From Burkholderiales bacterium (lineage in GTDB: Bacteria; Pseudomonadota; Gammaproteobacteria; Burkholderiales; Burkholderiaceae_C): a DNA stretch of 60,228 nucleotides. Below are positions 33,782-41,249 of this stretch, piece after piece (within the stretch, counting starts at the first letter, position 1; each line of letters opens with the position of its first letter). Made by a program: the position numbers and the translations under genes. The notes under the pieces are model-generated. The model made no database searches. It worked only from the letters and a program-made list of their open reading frames with translations, and was not told the DNA's origin. Location of the stretch: assembly GCA_026400105.1 (NCBI GenBank), contig JAPLPQ010000086.1, positions 1 through 60,228 of the forward strand, given 5' to 3'.

Positions 33782-33824
33782 AGTCAAATTCTCCTTGTTC
33801 ATGACGAATCAACCCAGTCAGTGC

Positions 33825-33840
33825 ATCAGATAAATCTGAT
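33825..33840. promoter_or_regulatory. palindrome upstream of sodC
   Basis: A perfect inverted repeat, ATCAGAT-AA-ATCTGAT, sits 43 bp before the proposed sodC start in the divergent spacer with the ABC exporter gene. Size and symmetry fit a dimeric repressor site; the regulator is unknown. Confidence 0.4.
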
Positions 33841-33958
33841 TCATTCCATGACAATAGCAGCAAAGAGCAGGGGCGAGTAGGCAAAGATTTTGTTCCGCAG
33901 CGCTTTTTTGCGGGCATGATCTGAATCCGTCTCGTTCAGCGGGACCGACCGGCCCAAC

Positions 33959-35662
33959 ATGAAACCCGTCAATCGCCAACTCTGGCAGCGCTTTCTCGAC
34001 ATCGCAGCGCCCTACTGGCGCTCGGAAGAGCGCTGGTCGGCCCTGGGCCGGCTGGCCTTGCTGCTGCTGCTGCTGCTGGGCCAGACCGCCTTTGCGGTGC
34101 TGCTCAACGAGCAGACCGGCGAATTCACCTCGGCGCTGGCGGCGCGCGATGAACACCGTTTCTGGCAGGCGATCCTGCTCTGCCTGGGCCTGCTGGTCGG
34201 TGCCGTGCCGACCTACGCCTGCTATTACTGGGTGCGCGACACGCTGGGCAACCACTGGCGGCGCTGGCTGACACAGCGCTTCTTGCTGCGCTACTTTGGC
34301 GAGCGCCATTATTACTCGCTCAATGGCCTGGCAGCGCTCGACAACCCGGACCAGCGCATCGCCGAGGACATCAACACCTTCACCCAGCGCTCGCTGTTCT
34401 TCCTGCTGATCCTGATCGGTGCGACCATGCAGCTGACCGCCTTCAGCCGCGTGCTGTGGGGAATCTCGCACACCCTGGTCTATTTCCTCGTGGTCTACGC
34501 GATCAGCGGCACCGTGATCACGCTGCGCGTCTATGGCAAGCCCTTGACCGGGCTCAACTTCCGCCAGCTCAAGCGCGAGGCGGACTTGCGCTACAGCCTG
34601 GTGCGGGTGCGCGAGAAAGCCGAATCGATCGCGCTCTACCGCGGCGAGCAACAGGAGCTGCAACAGATCCGACACCGCTTCGGCCTGGCCTACGACAACT
34701 TCAGGCAGCTGATCCGGGGCCAGTTCTTCCTGAACCTGTTCCAGTATGGCTACAGCATGCTGACCATCGTGCTGCCGAGCATGCTGATTGCCGAGCGCGT
34801 GCTGTCGGGCGAGCTCGAGGTCGGCATGGCGGTGCGCGCCGCTGGTGCCTTCACCGCGGTGCTGAGCGCGGTCTCGGTCGTGATCGACAACTTCGAAAGC
34901 CTGAGCCGCTTTGCCGCCGGCATCGAGCGCCTCGATGTGTTCTCGCACCAGCTCGACGGCCCGGCCGGCGACAGGCGCGCCGCCGGCCGCATCGAGTCGA
35001 TCGAGGGTGCACCCCAGCTCGAGCTCGAGCGCGTCACCTTGCAGACCCCGGGCGCCGAGCGGGTGCTGGTGCAGGAACTGTCGCTGGCGGTGGAACCGGG
35101 CCAGGGCCTGCTGGTGGTCGGCGCCAGCGGCTGCGGCAAGAGCTCGCTGTTGCGCGCCATCGTCGGCCTCTGGGACAGCGGCAGCGGCAAGATCCTGCGG
35201 CCCCATCCGGACGAGATCATGTTCCTGCCACAACAGCCCTATATGCTGCTGGGCAGCTTGCGCAGCCAGCTGCTCTACCCCAGGCAGGAGCGTCAGGTCG
35301 GCGACCAGGAGCTGCTCGCCTTGCTCGAACGGGTCAACCTGCCCGATCTGGCCGAGCGCTCGGGTGGCCTGGATGCCGAGCTCGACTGGGAAAAGACCCT
35401 GTCGATGGGCGAGCAGCAGCGACTGGCCTTTGCCCGCCTGCTGCTGACGCAGCCGCGCTACGCGATCCTGGACGAGGCGACCAGCGCACTCGACCTGGCC
35501 AACGAACGCTGGCTTTACCAGCAACTGATGGACGGCCAGACCACGCTGATCAGCGTCGGTCATCGCTCGACCCTGTTGACCTACCATAGCCAGGTGCTCG
35601 AGCTCGATGGCAACGGAGGTTGGCAGGCCCATGTAGCTCAAGGCTACCGATTCGAGCATTGA
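33959..35662 (+). CDS. SbmA/BacA-YddA-type ABC transporter, fused permease and ATPase
   Basis: This 567-residue protein has an N-terminal membrane domain of about six helices (first at about residues 30-50, LALLLLLLLGQTAFAVLL) similar to SbmA/BacA and human ABCD proteins. A C-terminal ATPase follows: Walker A GASGCGKSS (about residue 390), signature LSMGEQQRLAF, Walker B YAILDEATSALD. The signature starts LSMGEQQ instead of LSGGQ. Relatives import peptides or move acyl compounds; the substrate here is unknown. It runs toward the origin-like segment that follows. Confidence 0.92.
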   Translation: MKPVNRQLWQRFLDIAAPYWRSEERWSALGRLALLLLLLLGQTAFAVLLNEQTGEFTSALAARDEHRFWQAILLCLGLLVGAVPTYACYYWVRDTLGNHWRRWLTQRFLLRYFGERHYYSLNGLAALDNPDQRIAEDINTFTQRSLFFLLILIGATMQLTAFSRVLWGISHTLVYFLVVYAISGTVITLRVYGKPLTGLNFRQLKREADLRYSLVRVREKAESIALYRGEQQELQQIRHRFGLAYDNFRQLIRGQFFLNLFQYGYSMLTIVLPSMLIAERVLSGELEVGMAVRAAGAFTAVLSAVSVVIDNFESLSRFAAGIERLDVFSHQLDGPAGDRRAAGRIESIEGAPQLELERVTLQTPGAERVLVQELSLAVEPGQGLLVVGASGCGKSSLLRAIVGLWDSGSGKILRPHPDEIMFLPQQPYMLLGSLRSQLLYPRQERQVGDQELLALLERVNLPDLAERSGGLDAELDWEKTLSMGEQQRLAFARLLLTQPRYAILDEATSALDLANERWLYQQLMDGQTTLISVGHRSTLLTYHSQVLELDGNGGWQAHVAQGYRFEH

Positions 35663-35677
35663 CCATCAGGAATACTT

Positions 35678-35894
35678 CCTTATTAACCTTTTTTAATATA
35701 TAAAAGAAATAGTTGTAGTAGTAGAGCCCCCCGAGTTTCCGTGGACAAGCGGTTTTTGCATCATTGAATCAAATCGCTATCCAGTGGATAAGTCTGTGGA
35801 TCAACGCGCAGATGGAGCGGGAGCCACCAGGGGGAAGTCCACAGCATCGATCCGGGCTGTGGATAACCCTGCGATACCTTCGATCTTGTACACA
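35678..35894. other. oriC: candidate chromosomal replication origin (oriC-like)
   Basis: Elements in order on the + strand: an AT-rich stretch (35680-35711, with TTATTAAC and TTTTTTAATATATAAAAG); five trinucleotides TAG-TTG-TAG-TAG-TAG (35710-35724); a GC-rich block (35725-35734); then DnaA-box-like 9-mers. The boxes are CGTGGACAA (35740-35748), AGTGGATAA (35783-35791), TGTGGATCA (35795-35803), TGTGGATAA (35858-35866, perfect) and TTGTACACA (35886-35894). Read on the minus strand, this is box, GC block, CTA-type trios, AT-rich region, the order of the bacterial unwinding module. The boxes overlap the 3' end of the BLUF gene. Confidence 0.7.
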
Positions 35895-36385
35895 GGGTTA
35901 TCAGACAGCCGCTGGCTGCGCTCGCCACGGCGCTCCAGATGCTCGACAAGCGCTGACGACTGACCGGCAACCGCCGCCTGTTGTCGCGACAGACAGTCCT
36001 CGAGCAAGGCGTCCATGTCGCCCGGCTGCACCGTGGAAAAGCCGGTCATCTGGTACTGCTGGAAGTAGGAATTGCTCGAGAACATCAGCGGCCAGCTGGC
36101 ACAGCGCCGCTGCGCCAGCGGAAAGCGCGCGAGCAGTTCGACGTCGTAATGCCGGGGGTCCTGCCTGAGGTTGCGCCACAGGGCGTCGAGTGCCGCCGTA
36201 GGCCCCTCAAGGTATTCCATGAAGCTGTGATCGAGGTAGATCAGCTGTCCGGTGATTCCCTCGGCCTGATTGGCCAGTCGCGCCCGCTCCACGAGCAGGA
36301 ACATGTGCAGCGGCCCGATGCGGTTGACGATCCGGGATCGGTACAGCAGGCCTTCGATGGCTGTTGGCAAGGGCTGGAGTCCCAT
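35801..36385 (-). CDS. BLUF-domain-like protein with degenerate flavin site
   Basis: This 194-residue protein has a BLUF fold in residues 10-105 (EGLLYRSRIVNRI; ANQAEGITGQLIYLDHSFMEYLEG; DPRHYDVELL; RRCASWPLMF) and a C-terminal helical tail. Compared with AppA at a constant offset of six, Tyr21, Asn45 and Trp104 are kept as Y15, N39 and W98. The photocycle glutamine Gln63 is Glu (E57) and Met106 is Leu (L100). Light sensing may therefore be lost or altered. AGGAG precedes the ATG at 36385. The 3' end overlaps the origin-like segment, so DnaA boxes are partly coding. Confidence 0.82.
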   Translation of the reverse strand: MGLQPLPTAIEGLLYRSRIVNRIGPLHMFLLVERARLANQAEGITGQLIYLDHSFMEYLEGPTAALDALWRNLRQDPRHYDVELLARFPLAQRRCASWPLMFSSNSYFQQYQMTGFSTVQPGDMDALLEDCLSRQQAAVAGQSSALVEHLERRGERSQRLSDNPVYKIEGIAGLSTARIDAVDFPLVAPAPSAR

Positions 36386-36398
36386 GGGCGCTCCTGTG

Positions 36399-36435
36399 AA
36401 AAAGCCCCGCAACCCAGTCAAGGGCGCGCGGGGCT
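36399..36435 (-). terminator. rho-independent terminator of the phasin gene
   Basis: On the minus strand, AGCCCCGC (36435-36428) pairs with GCGGGGCT (36410-36403), followed by TTTTT. It lies 25 bp past the phasin stop and just before the BLUF ribosome site. Confidence 0.85.
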
Positions 36436-36459
36436 GGTTGGCTTAAGCGAGCCGGACGA

Positions 36460-37014
36460 TCAGGCGGCTTTCTTGGCCTTGACGTCGGTGACGGTAGCGG
36501 TGCTCGTTGCGCCGTGGGTCATGGTTTCGATGCTGGCGGCAGCCTGCTCGGAAGCCTGCTTGACAGCCTTCTGGACCGATTCGAACGCATTGCCGGCAGT
36601 GGCAACAGCGCTCTGGAGCGCAGCGACGGCCTGCTCGGTGCCCTTGGGGGCGTTCTTGACCGCGCTGTCAACGAAGGCGCTGATCTGCTTCTGGGTTTCG
36701 GCGGCGCGGACTTCGGCAGCCTTGGCGAATTCGCCACCGAAACCGGAAGCGATTTCGTACAGTTCACGGCCGTAGGCGCTGGCCTTCTCGGCCGCAGCCT
36801 TGAGGTCGCTGTTCTGCAGCGCCATGATGCCTTGCACGTCCTTGACGCTGAACAGGGCTTCGGTCTGAGCGGCGCTGTCGGCCATGGTCGACTTGAGTGC
36901 CTTCAGGTTCAGATCGGCCAGGCGCTCGACGCCAGTGACAGCCTGGTTGGCCAGCGCGTAGAAAGCGGCGGCTTGGTCTTTTTGGGTAGAGACGATTTGT
37001 TCAACGGTCAGCAT
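36460..37014 (-). CDS. phaP: phasin (polyhydroxyalkanoate granule-associated protein)
   Basis: Phasins coat polyhydroxyalkanoate granules. The 184-residue protein is all helical and alanine-rich (MLTVEQIVSTQKDQAAAFYALANQAVTGVERLADLNL in pattern), with YGRELYEIASGFGGEFAKAAE and a lysine-rich end (VKAKKAA) typical of Burkholderiales PhaP. A strong AGGAGGATT site precedes the ATG at 37014. Two PhaR-type sites upstream suggest repression until granules titrate PhaR away. Confidence 0.93.
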   Translation of the reverse strand: MLTVEQIVSTQKDQAAAFYALANQAVTGVERLADLNLKALKSTMADSAAQTEALFSVKDVQGIMALQNSDLKAAAEKASAYGRELYEIASGFGGEFAKAAEVRAAETQKQISAFVDSAVKNAPKGTEQAVAALQSAVATAGNAFESVQKAVKQASEQAAASIETMTHGATSTATVTDVKAKKAA

Positions 37015-37083
37015 GGTAATCCTCCTGAATATGGATATGAACTCTGCCGCGACGCCGGTCTCAGGAGACTCCCAAGACTTATA

Positions 37084-37094
37084 TTGCACCGCAA
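37084..37094. promoter_or_regulatory. PhaR-type operator 1
   Basis: TTGCACCGCAA contains the TGC-N3-GCA core known for PhaR, the repressor of phasin genes. It lies 70 bp before the phasin start. Confidence 0.55.
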
Positions 37095-37136
37095 CATGGA
37101 TTCCATTCTAGGAGTGGTATCGGACTCGTGCAAGAC

Positions 37137-37159
37137 TTTTTGTTGCGCTGCAACAAAAA
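37137..37159. promoter_or_regulatory. PhaR-type operator 2, long palindrome
   Basis: TTTTTGTTGC-GCT-GCAACAAAAA is a perfect 10-bp inverted repeat with the same TTGC-N3-GCAA core as operator 1. The T-tract precedes and the A-tract follows the stem on both strands, which is the wrong polarity for a terminator. A repressor site is the better reading. It ends 3 bp from the GGDEF gene's stop. Confidence 0.6.
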
Positions 37160-37162
37160 AAT

Positions 37163-38479
37163 TCAGACTGTCTCGAGGATCTCGGGCAAGTCGTCTGGCA
37201 GGCGGTCCGGCAAGGCGATGCGGTCGCGTCCAGCCTCCTTGGCGCGCTTGATGGCAAGCCCGGCGCACAGGCTCAACTCGTCCTCGTCCATGCCGTGCAG
37301 GGGATAGAGCGCGACGCCGACGCTGCTCGTCAACGCGAGCCGCTGGCCGCGCAGCGGCATCGGTTCGCGCAGCGCACGGCGGATCTTGTCCGCCACCTCG
37401 AGCGCCTCGCGTTCGCAGCCGACAGCGGGCAGCAGGACCATGAACTGGTCGCCGCCAGCGCGGCCGACCGTATCGGAGCGGCGCACGCAGGCGGTGATCC
37501 GGGCCGCCACTTCCAGCAGCACGAGGTCGCCGATGGCATGGCCCCAGCGTTCATTGAGGGACTTGAAATGGTCGAGCTCGACCTGCAGCCAGGCGGCTCG
37601 CTCGCCATGGCGCTCGGCCTGGAGCAAGGCCTGCTGCAGCCGGTCCAGGCACAGGATGCGGCCGGGCAGCCCGGTCAGCGCGTCGAAATGCGCCCGCTGC
37701 AGCGCGCCCGGCCGCAGGCCTGCGCCGAGTTCGCGCGCGACGCCGAGCAGGCCGACCATGCGCCCGCCCGGGTCGAACAGGGGCGCGACCCTGGCCGCAT
37801 GCCAGTGCCAGTCGCCTTCGGCGTGACGAATCCGGTACTCGACTTCGCCCTGCAGGCTGCGGCTGGCCAGCGCGCGCTCGATGATCCGCTGGCAGGCCGG
37901 CAGGTCGTCGGAGTGCACCAGCCAGGCATGACTCTGGCCGAGCAGGCAATCCGGGTCCACGCCCAGCGCCTGGCGCCAGTTGGTCGACAGCTGCTGGAAG
38001 CGGCCATCGAGGTCGAGCGCGAATACCAGCTCGCTGGCACATTCGAGGTGGCGCAGCAGTCTTTGCTCGCTGCTAAACAGCGCCTGCTCGAACCGGTCGC
38101 GCTCGCTGGCGGCAGCCTGTCTGGCGCAGTCAGCCTGCTCGATGGCGGACTGCCAGCGCGCCTCGGTAGCCTGCCAGCCCTGCTGCAGAGAGGCCAGGCT
38201 GGCCTGGTGCTGGCGCAAGGCCAGGTCGGCGCGTCGCTTCGCGAGCCAGAGCGCGACCAGCGTGGCGACCAGCATCAGTCCGGTCACCGGAGCGGCCACT
38301 GACGGCTCGACCGAGCTGGCCCAGGCCGGCATCGGCAAGCTGGCCAGGCTGATGAACCCGACCGTCAATGAGGGGGCAGCAGATGGAGCAGCCGCACTTT
38401 CTCTAGCAGACATAGCATTTGATGATAGGGATTTTCGAGCTATTTCCTCATAGTAATTACCATTAGGATGATCTACCAT
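37163..38479 (-). CDS. PAS-GGDEF membrane protein with degenerate active site
   Basis: This 438-residue protein has an N-terminal membrane helix (VTGLMLVATLVALWLAKRRADLAL), a coiled-coil stretch, a PAS domain (about 145-265; LVFALDLDGRFQQLSTNWRQALG; WHWHAARVAPLFD) and a GGDEF domain (HFDALTGLPGRILCLDRL; LDHFKSLNERWGHAIGD; VGRAGGDQF at about residue 340). The motif is GGDQF: the catalytic glutamate is Gln, so cyclase activity is doubtful. It may be a c-di-GMP or GTP sensor. An alternative ATG at 38413 would shorten it by 22 residues. It is divergent from the next small gene. Confidence 0.88.
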   Translation of the reverse strand: MVDHPNGNYYEEIARKSLSSNAMSARESAAAPSAAPSLTVGFISLASLPMPAWASSVEPSVAAPVTGLMLVATLVALWLAKRRADLALRQHQASLASLQQGWQATEARWQSAIEQADCARQAAASERDRFEQALFSSEQRLLRHLECASELVFALDLDGRFQQLSTNWRQALGVDPDCLLGQSHAWLVHSDDLPACQRIIERALASRSLQGEVEYRIRHAEGDWHWHAARVAPLFDPGGRMVGLLGVARELGAGLRPGALQRAHFDALTGLPGRILCLDRLQQALLQAERHGERAAWLQVELDHFKSLNERWGHAIGDLVLLEVAARITACVRRSDTVGRAGGDQFMVLLPAVGCEREALEVADKIRRALREPMPLRGQRLALTSSVGVALYPLHGMDEDELSLCAGLAIKRAKEAGRDRIALPDRLPDDLPEILETV

Positions 38480-38523
38480 GGAGCAGCCTTACTCAATACC
38501 GGACTCCGAGCCGATTTACCGCC

Positions 38524-38949
38524 ATGACTTGCGAAACCATCTGGGAAAACAAAGGGGTGCTCAAGCGCCTGTCGGGTCATGTGTCGGCTGACGAATTCGT
38601 GAGCTCGGTCGAGGCGATACAGGCTGATCCGCGTTTCGATGACATCCGCTACGTGATCAACGACTTCAGCCAGGTCAGCAGCCATGAACTCGACGCGGAT
38701 CTGCTGCAGGAGCTCGCCGCGATCCAGTACGGCGCGCAGGCCAGCAATCCGCAGGTGCGGGCGGTCTATGTCGGGCTCGGGGGCGATCCGGTACTGACGC
38801 AGCTGCTGCAGTCGATCCTGATCGGCTCGCAGCGCTCGGTCTACCGGGTGGCGCTGTTCGAGACCTTGCCGCAAGCGCGCGACTGGCTGCAAGGCGAGAT
38901 GCGTTCAGCCTGGCGCAGCGGACTGCCCACCCGCTCCAGCGCAAGCTGA
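38524..38949 (+). CDS. hypothetical protein, possibly STAS/SEC14-like
   Basis: This 141-residue soluble protein has no signal peptide. The pattern LKRLSGHVSADEFVSSVEAIQADPRFDDIRYVINDFSQV, then VRAVYVGLGGDPVLTQLLQS and LFETLPQARDWL, resembles small SpoIIAA/STAS-like proteins of unknown role, but I cannot assign the family firmly. It is divergent from the degenerate GGDEF gene with a 44-bp gap, so they may share a promoter and a signalling role. Confidence 0.7.
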   Translation: MTCETIWENKGVLKRLSGHVSADEFVSSVEAIQADPRFDDIRYVINDFSQVSSHELDADLLQELAAIQYGAQASNPQVRAVYVGLGGDPVLTQLLQSILIGSQRSVYRVALFETLPQARDWLQGEMRSAWRSGLPTRSSAS

Positions 38950-38996
38950 GCCCGGCGCGGGACCGGCCCGCAAGCAGCGCTTAGACTAGCGCCATC

Positions 38997-39614
38997 ATGA
39001 GCGCCATCGCCGTCATAGACTTTGAAACCAGCGGGCTGATGCCCGAAGCCGGCGGCCGCGCGACCGAGGTCGCCATCGTGCTGGTCGAGCAGGGCCGGGT
39101 CGTCGACCGTTTTGCCAGCCTGATGAATGCCGGGGTCTGGATTCCGCCCTTCATCACCGAGCTGACCGGCATCAGCAACGAGATGGTGCGCGCCGCGCCA
39201 GCCGCCGCGCAGGTGATGGCGCAGGCCGCGCAATTCGTCGGCGACCGGCCGCTGGTCGCGCACAACGCCTCTTTCGACCGCAAGTTCTGGCAGTCCGAGC
39301 TTGCGCGCGTCGGCCTGGTGGCGGCACAGCCATTCGCCTGTACCGTGCTGCTGTCGCGCCGGCTCTACCCGCAGGCGCCGAACCACAAGCTCGGCACCCT
39401 GGCCGACTTCCACGCCCTGCCCCGCAATGGCCGCGCGCACCGGGCGCTGTCCGATGCCGAGGTCACGGCCGAGCTGCTGCTGCGCATCCAGCGCGATCTG
39501 CGCCAGCGCCACGGCGTGGTCGCGCCCGAACATGATTTCCTGCAGGCCTTGCAGCAATGCTCCAAGGCCACCTTGCCGCGCTTCTGGCAACGCCAGGCCG
39601 GCGCCACCGCCTGA
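38997..39614 (+). CDS. DnaQ-like 3'-5' exonuclease (DEDDh)
   Basis: This 205-residue protein has the exonuclease motifs: ExoI D8-F-E10 (IAVIDFETSGL), ExoII LVAHNASFDRKF, and ExoIII HRALSDAEVTAELL with the catalytic His and Asp. It resembles the polymerase III epsilon subunit but lacks the usual C-terminal clamp and alpha-binding extension of true DnaQ, so it is a stand-alone exonuclease. The next gene starts 15 bp downstream. Confidence 0.9.
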   Translation: MSAIAVIDFETSGLMPEAGGRATEVAIVLVEQGRVVDRFASLMNAGVWIPPFITELTGISNEMVRAAPAAAQVMAQAAQFVGDRPLVAHNASFDRKFWQSELARVGLVAAQPFACTVLLSRRLYPQAPNHKLGTLADFHALPRNGRAHRALSDAEVTAELLLRIQRDLRQRHGVVAPEHDFLQALQQCSKATLPRFWQRQAGATA

Positions 39615-39628
39615 TTTTCCCGCTTGCC

Positions 39629-40738
39629 ATGCATACCCCCAGCCAGACCCATACCCAGGACAAGACCCGTACCGACGACCTGCGCATCCGCGCCGTGCGA
39701 CCGCTGCTGACACCCGCGCTGCTGCAGGAATGGCTGCCGACGCCCGAGCCGGCACAGGCGCTGGTCGAAGCGAGCCGGGCCGAGATCGCGCGCGTGCTGC
39801 ACGGCCAGGACGACCGGCTGCTGGTGGTGGTCGGACCCTGCTCGATCCACGACCATGAACAGGCGCTCGACTACGCGCGCCGGCTCAAGCAGCAGGCCGA
39901 CGCATTGCAGCAGGATCTGCTGATCGTGATGCGGGTCTATTTCGAGAAGCCGCGCACCACGGTGGGCTGGAAGGGCTATATCAACGATCCGCACCTGGAC
40001 GGCAGCTTCGCGATCAACGAGGGACTGGAACGCGCCCGCGCGCTGCTGCTCGATGTGCTGCAGATCGGCCTGCCGGTCGGCACCGAGTTCCTCGACCTGC
40101 TGTCGCCGCAGTTCATCAGCGACCTGGTCAGCTGGGGCGCGATCGGCGCGCGCACCACCGAAAGCCAGAGCCACCGCCAGCTCGCCAGCGGCCTGAGCTG
40201 CCCGATCGGCTTCAAGAACGGCACCGACGGCGGGGTCAAGGTCGCGGCCGACGCCATCGTCGCCGCGCAGTCCGAGCACGCCTTCATGGGCATGACCAAG
40301 ATGGGGCTGGCGGCGATCTTCGAGACCCGCGGCAACCAGGACTGCCACCTGATCCTGCGCGGCGGCAAGCAGCCCAACTACTCGGCCGCCGATGTCGCAG
40401 CCGCCTGCGCCGTGCTGCGCACGGCCGGCCTGTGCGAGCAGGTGATGGTTGACTGCTCGCATGCCAACAGCAGCAAGCAGCACCGGCGCCAGATCGAGGT
40501 CGGTGCCGATGTGGCGGGCCAGATCGCCGCTGGCGAACGCCGCATCACCGGCCTCATGGTCGAAAGCCATCTGCACGAGGGCCGGCAGGACATCGTGCCG
40601 GGCCAGCCGCTGCAGCCCGGGGTCTCGGTGACCGACGCCTGCATCAGCTTCGAGCAGACCGTGCCGCTGCTGCAGCAGCTCGCGCAGGCGGTGCGGACCC
40701 GGCGCGCGCTGCAGGCAACGGAGCCTGACGCGGACTGA
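39629..40738 (+). CDS. aroG: 3-deoxy-7-phosphoheptulonate synthase (DAHP synthase, type I)
   Basis: This enzyme joins phosphoenolpyruvate and erythrose 4-phosphate, the first step of aromatic amino acid synthesis. The 369-residue protein shows the AroFGH pattern: VVVGPCSIHDHEQALDYA, MRVYFEKPRTTVGWKGYINDP, LPVGTEFLDLLSPQ, GARTTESQSHRQLASG, PIGFKNGTDG, and VDCSHANSSK, with the metal-binding Cys and His. Which feedback amino acid it answers to cannot be decided by eye. Confidence 0.95.
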   Translation: MHTPSQTHTQDKTRTDDLRIRAVRPLLTPALLQEWLPTPEPAQALVEASRAEIARVLHGQDDRLLVVVGPCSIHDHEQALDYARRLKQQADALQQDLLIVMRVYFEKPRTTVGWKGYINDPHLDGSFAINEGLERARALLLDVLQIGLPVGTEFLDLLSPQFISDLVSWGAIGARTTESQSHRQLASGLSCPIGFKNGTDGGVKVAADAIVAAQSEHAFMGMTKMGLAAIFETRGNQDCHLILRGGKQPNYSAADVAAACAVLRTAGLCEQVMVDCSHANSSKQHRRQIEVGADVAGQIAAGERRITGLMVESHLHEGRQDIVPGQPLQPGVSVTDACISFEQTVPLLQQLAQAVRTRRALQATEPDAD

Positions 40739-40811
40739 GCTTGCTCCGGGCCGGTCGCTGCGCGAGAATGCGCGGATACCCCCTACCCTTTCCTGGACAG
40801 GAGCCTTCCGC

Positions 40812-41192
40812 ATGAAAACCGCAATGGATCTGGTCGCCGCCGCCAAGGCGCAGGTCGCCGAAATCCCCGTCGCTGACGCCGAAGCCGCGATCCGCGACGC
40901 CGATGTACTGCTCGACGTGCGCGAGGCCGAGGAGTTTGCCGCCGGCCATCTGCCCGGCGCGATCCACGCCTCGCGCGGGCTGCTGGAGTTCAAGCTCAGC
41001 GGCTCGCCGCAGCTGGCCAGCCGCGACCTGAGCTTCGTGATCTATTGCAAGACCAGCGGTCGCGCCGCGCTGGCCGCGGTCGCGATGCGGGAGATGGGCT
41101 ATCTGAACGTGAAGTCGATCGCCGGCGGCTTCGACGCCTGGGCGGCTGCCGGCAAGCCGGTGCACAAGCCCGAGCTGCCGCCATTCAACTGA
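40812..41192 (+). CDS. rhodanese-like sulfurtransferase
   Basis: This 126-residue single-domain rhodanese has DVLLDVREAEEFAAGHLPGAIHASRG and the active-site loop YCKTSGRA with catalytic C79. It would carry a sulfane sulfur. It has no signal peptide. CAGGAGC precedes the ATG. It marks the left, chromosomal side of the catabolic region; the OMP-tail relic begins 2 bp after its stop. Confidence 0.9.
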   Translation: MKTAMDLVAAAKAQVAEIPVADAEAAIRDADVLLDVREAEEFAAGHLPGAIHASRGLLEFKLSGSPQLASRDLSFVIYCKTSGRAALAAVAMREMGYLNVKSIAGGFDAWAAAGKPVHKPELPPFN

Positions 41193-41194
41193 AG

Positions 41195-41242
41195 CGCCCC
41201 TGGCTGGCGCAACGCCTGGCTAGGTCGGAACGGCTTGTCCAG
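41195..41242 (-). pseudogene. relic of the outer-membrane protein gene's 3' end (left boundary copy)
   Basis: These 48 bases match 51974-52021 with about five differences. The right copy covers the last codons and 3' flank of the SphA-like gene. In this left copy the stop codon TGA has become CGA, and the reading frame continues two codons to TAG. No further part of the gene is present. It lies between the rhodanese and tmoT stops. Confidence 0.75.
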
Positions 41243-41249
41243 ACCAGAC

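Noticed and set aside
37137..37159. Terminator for the GGDEF gene
   Set aside because: The T-tract precedes and the A-tract follows the stem on both strands, so polarity is wrong; the TTGC-N3-GCAA core fits an operator.
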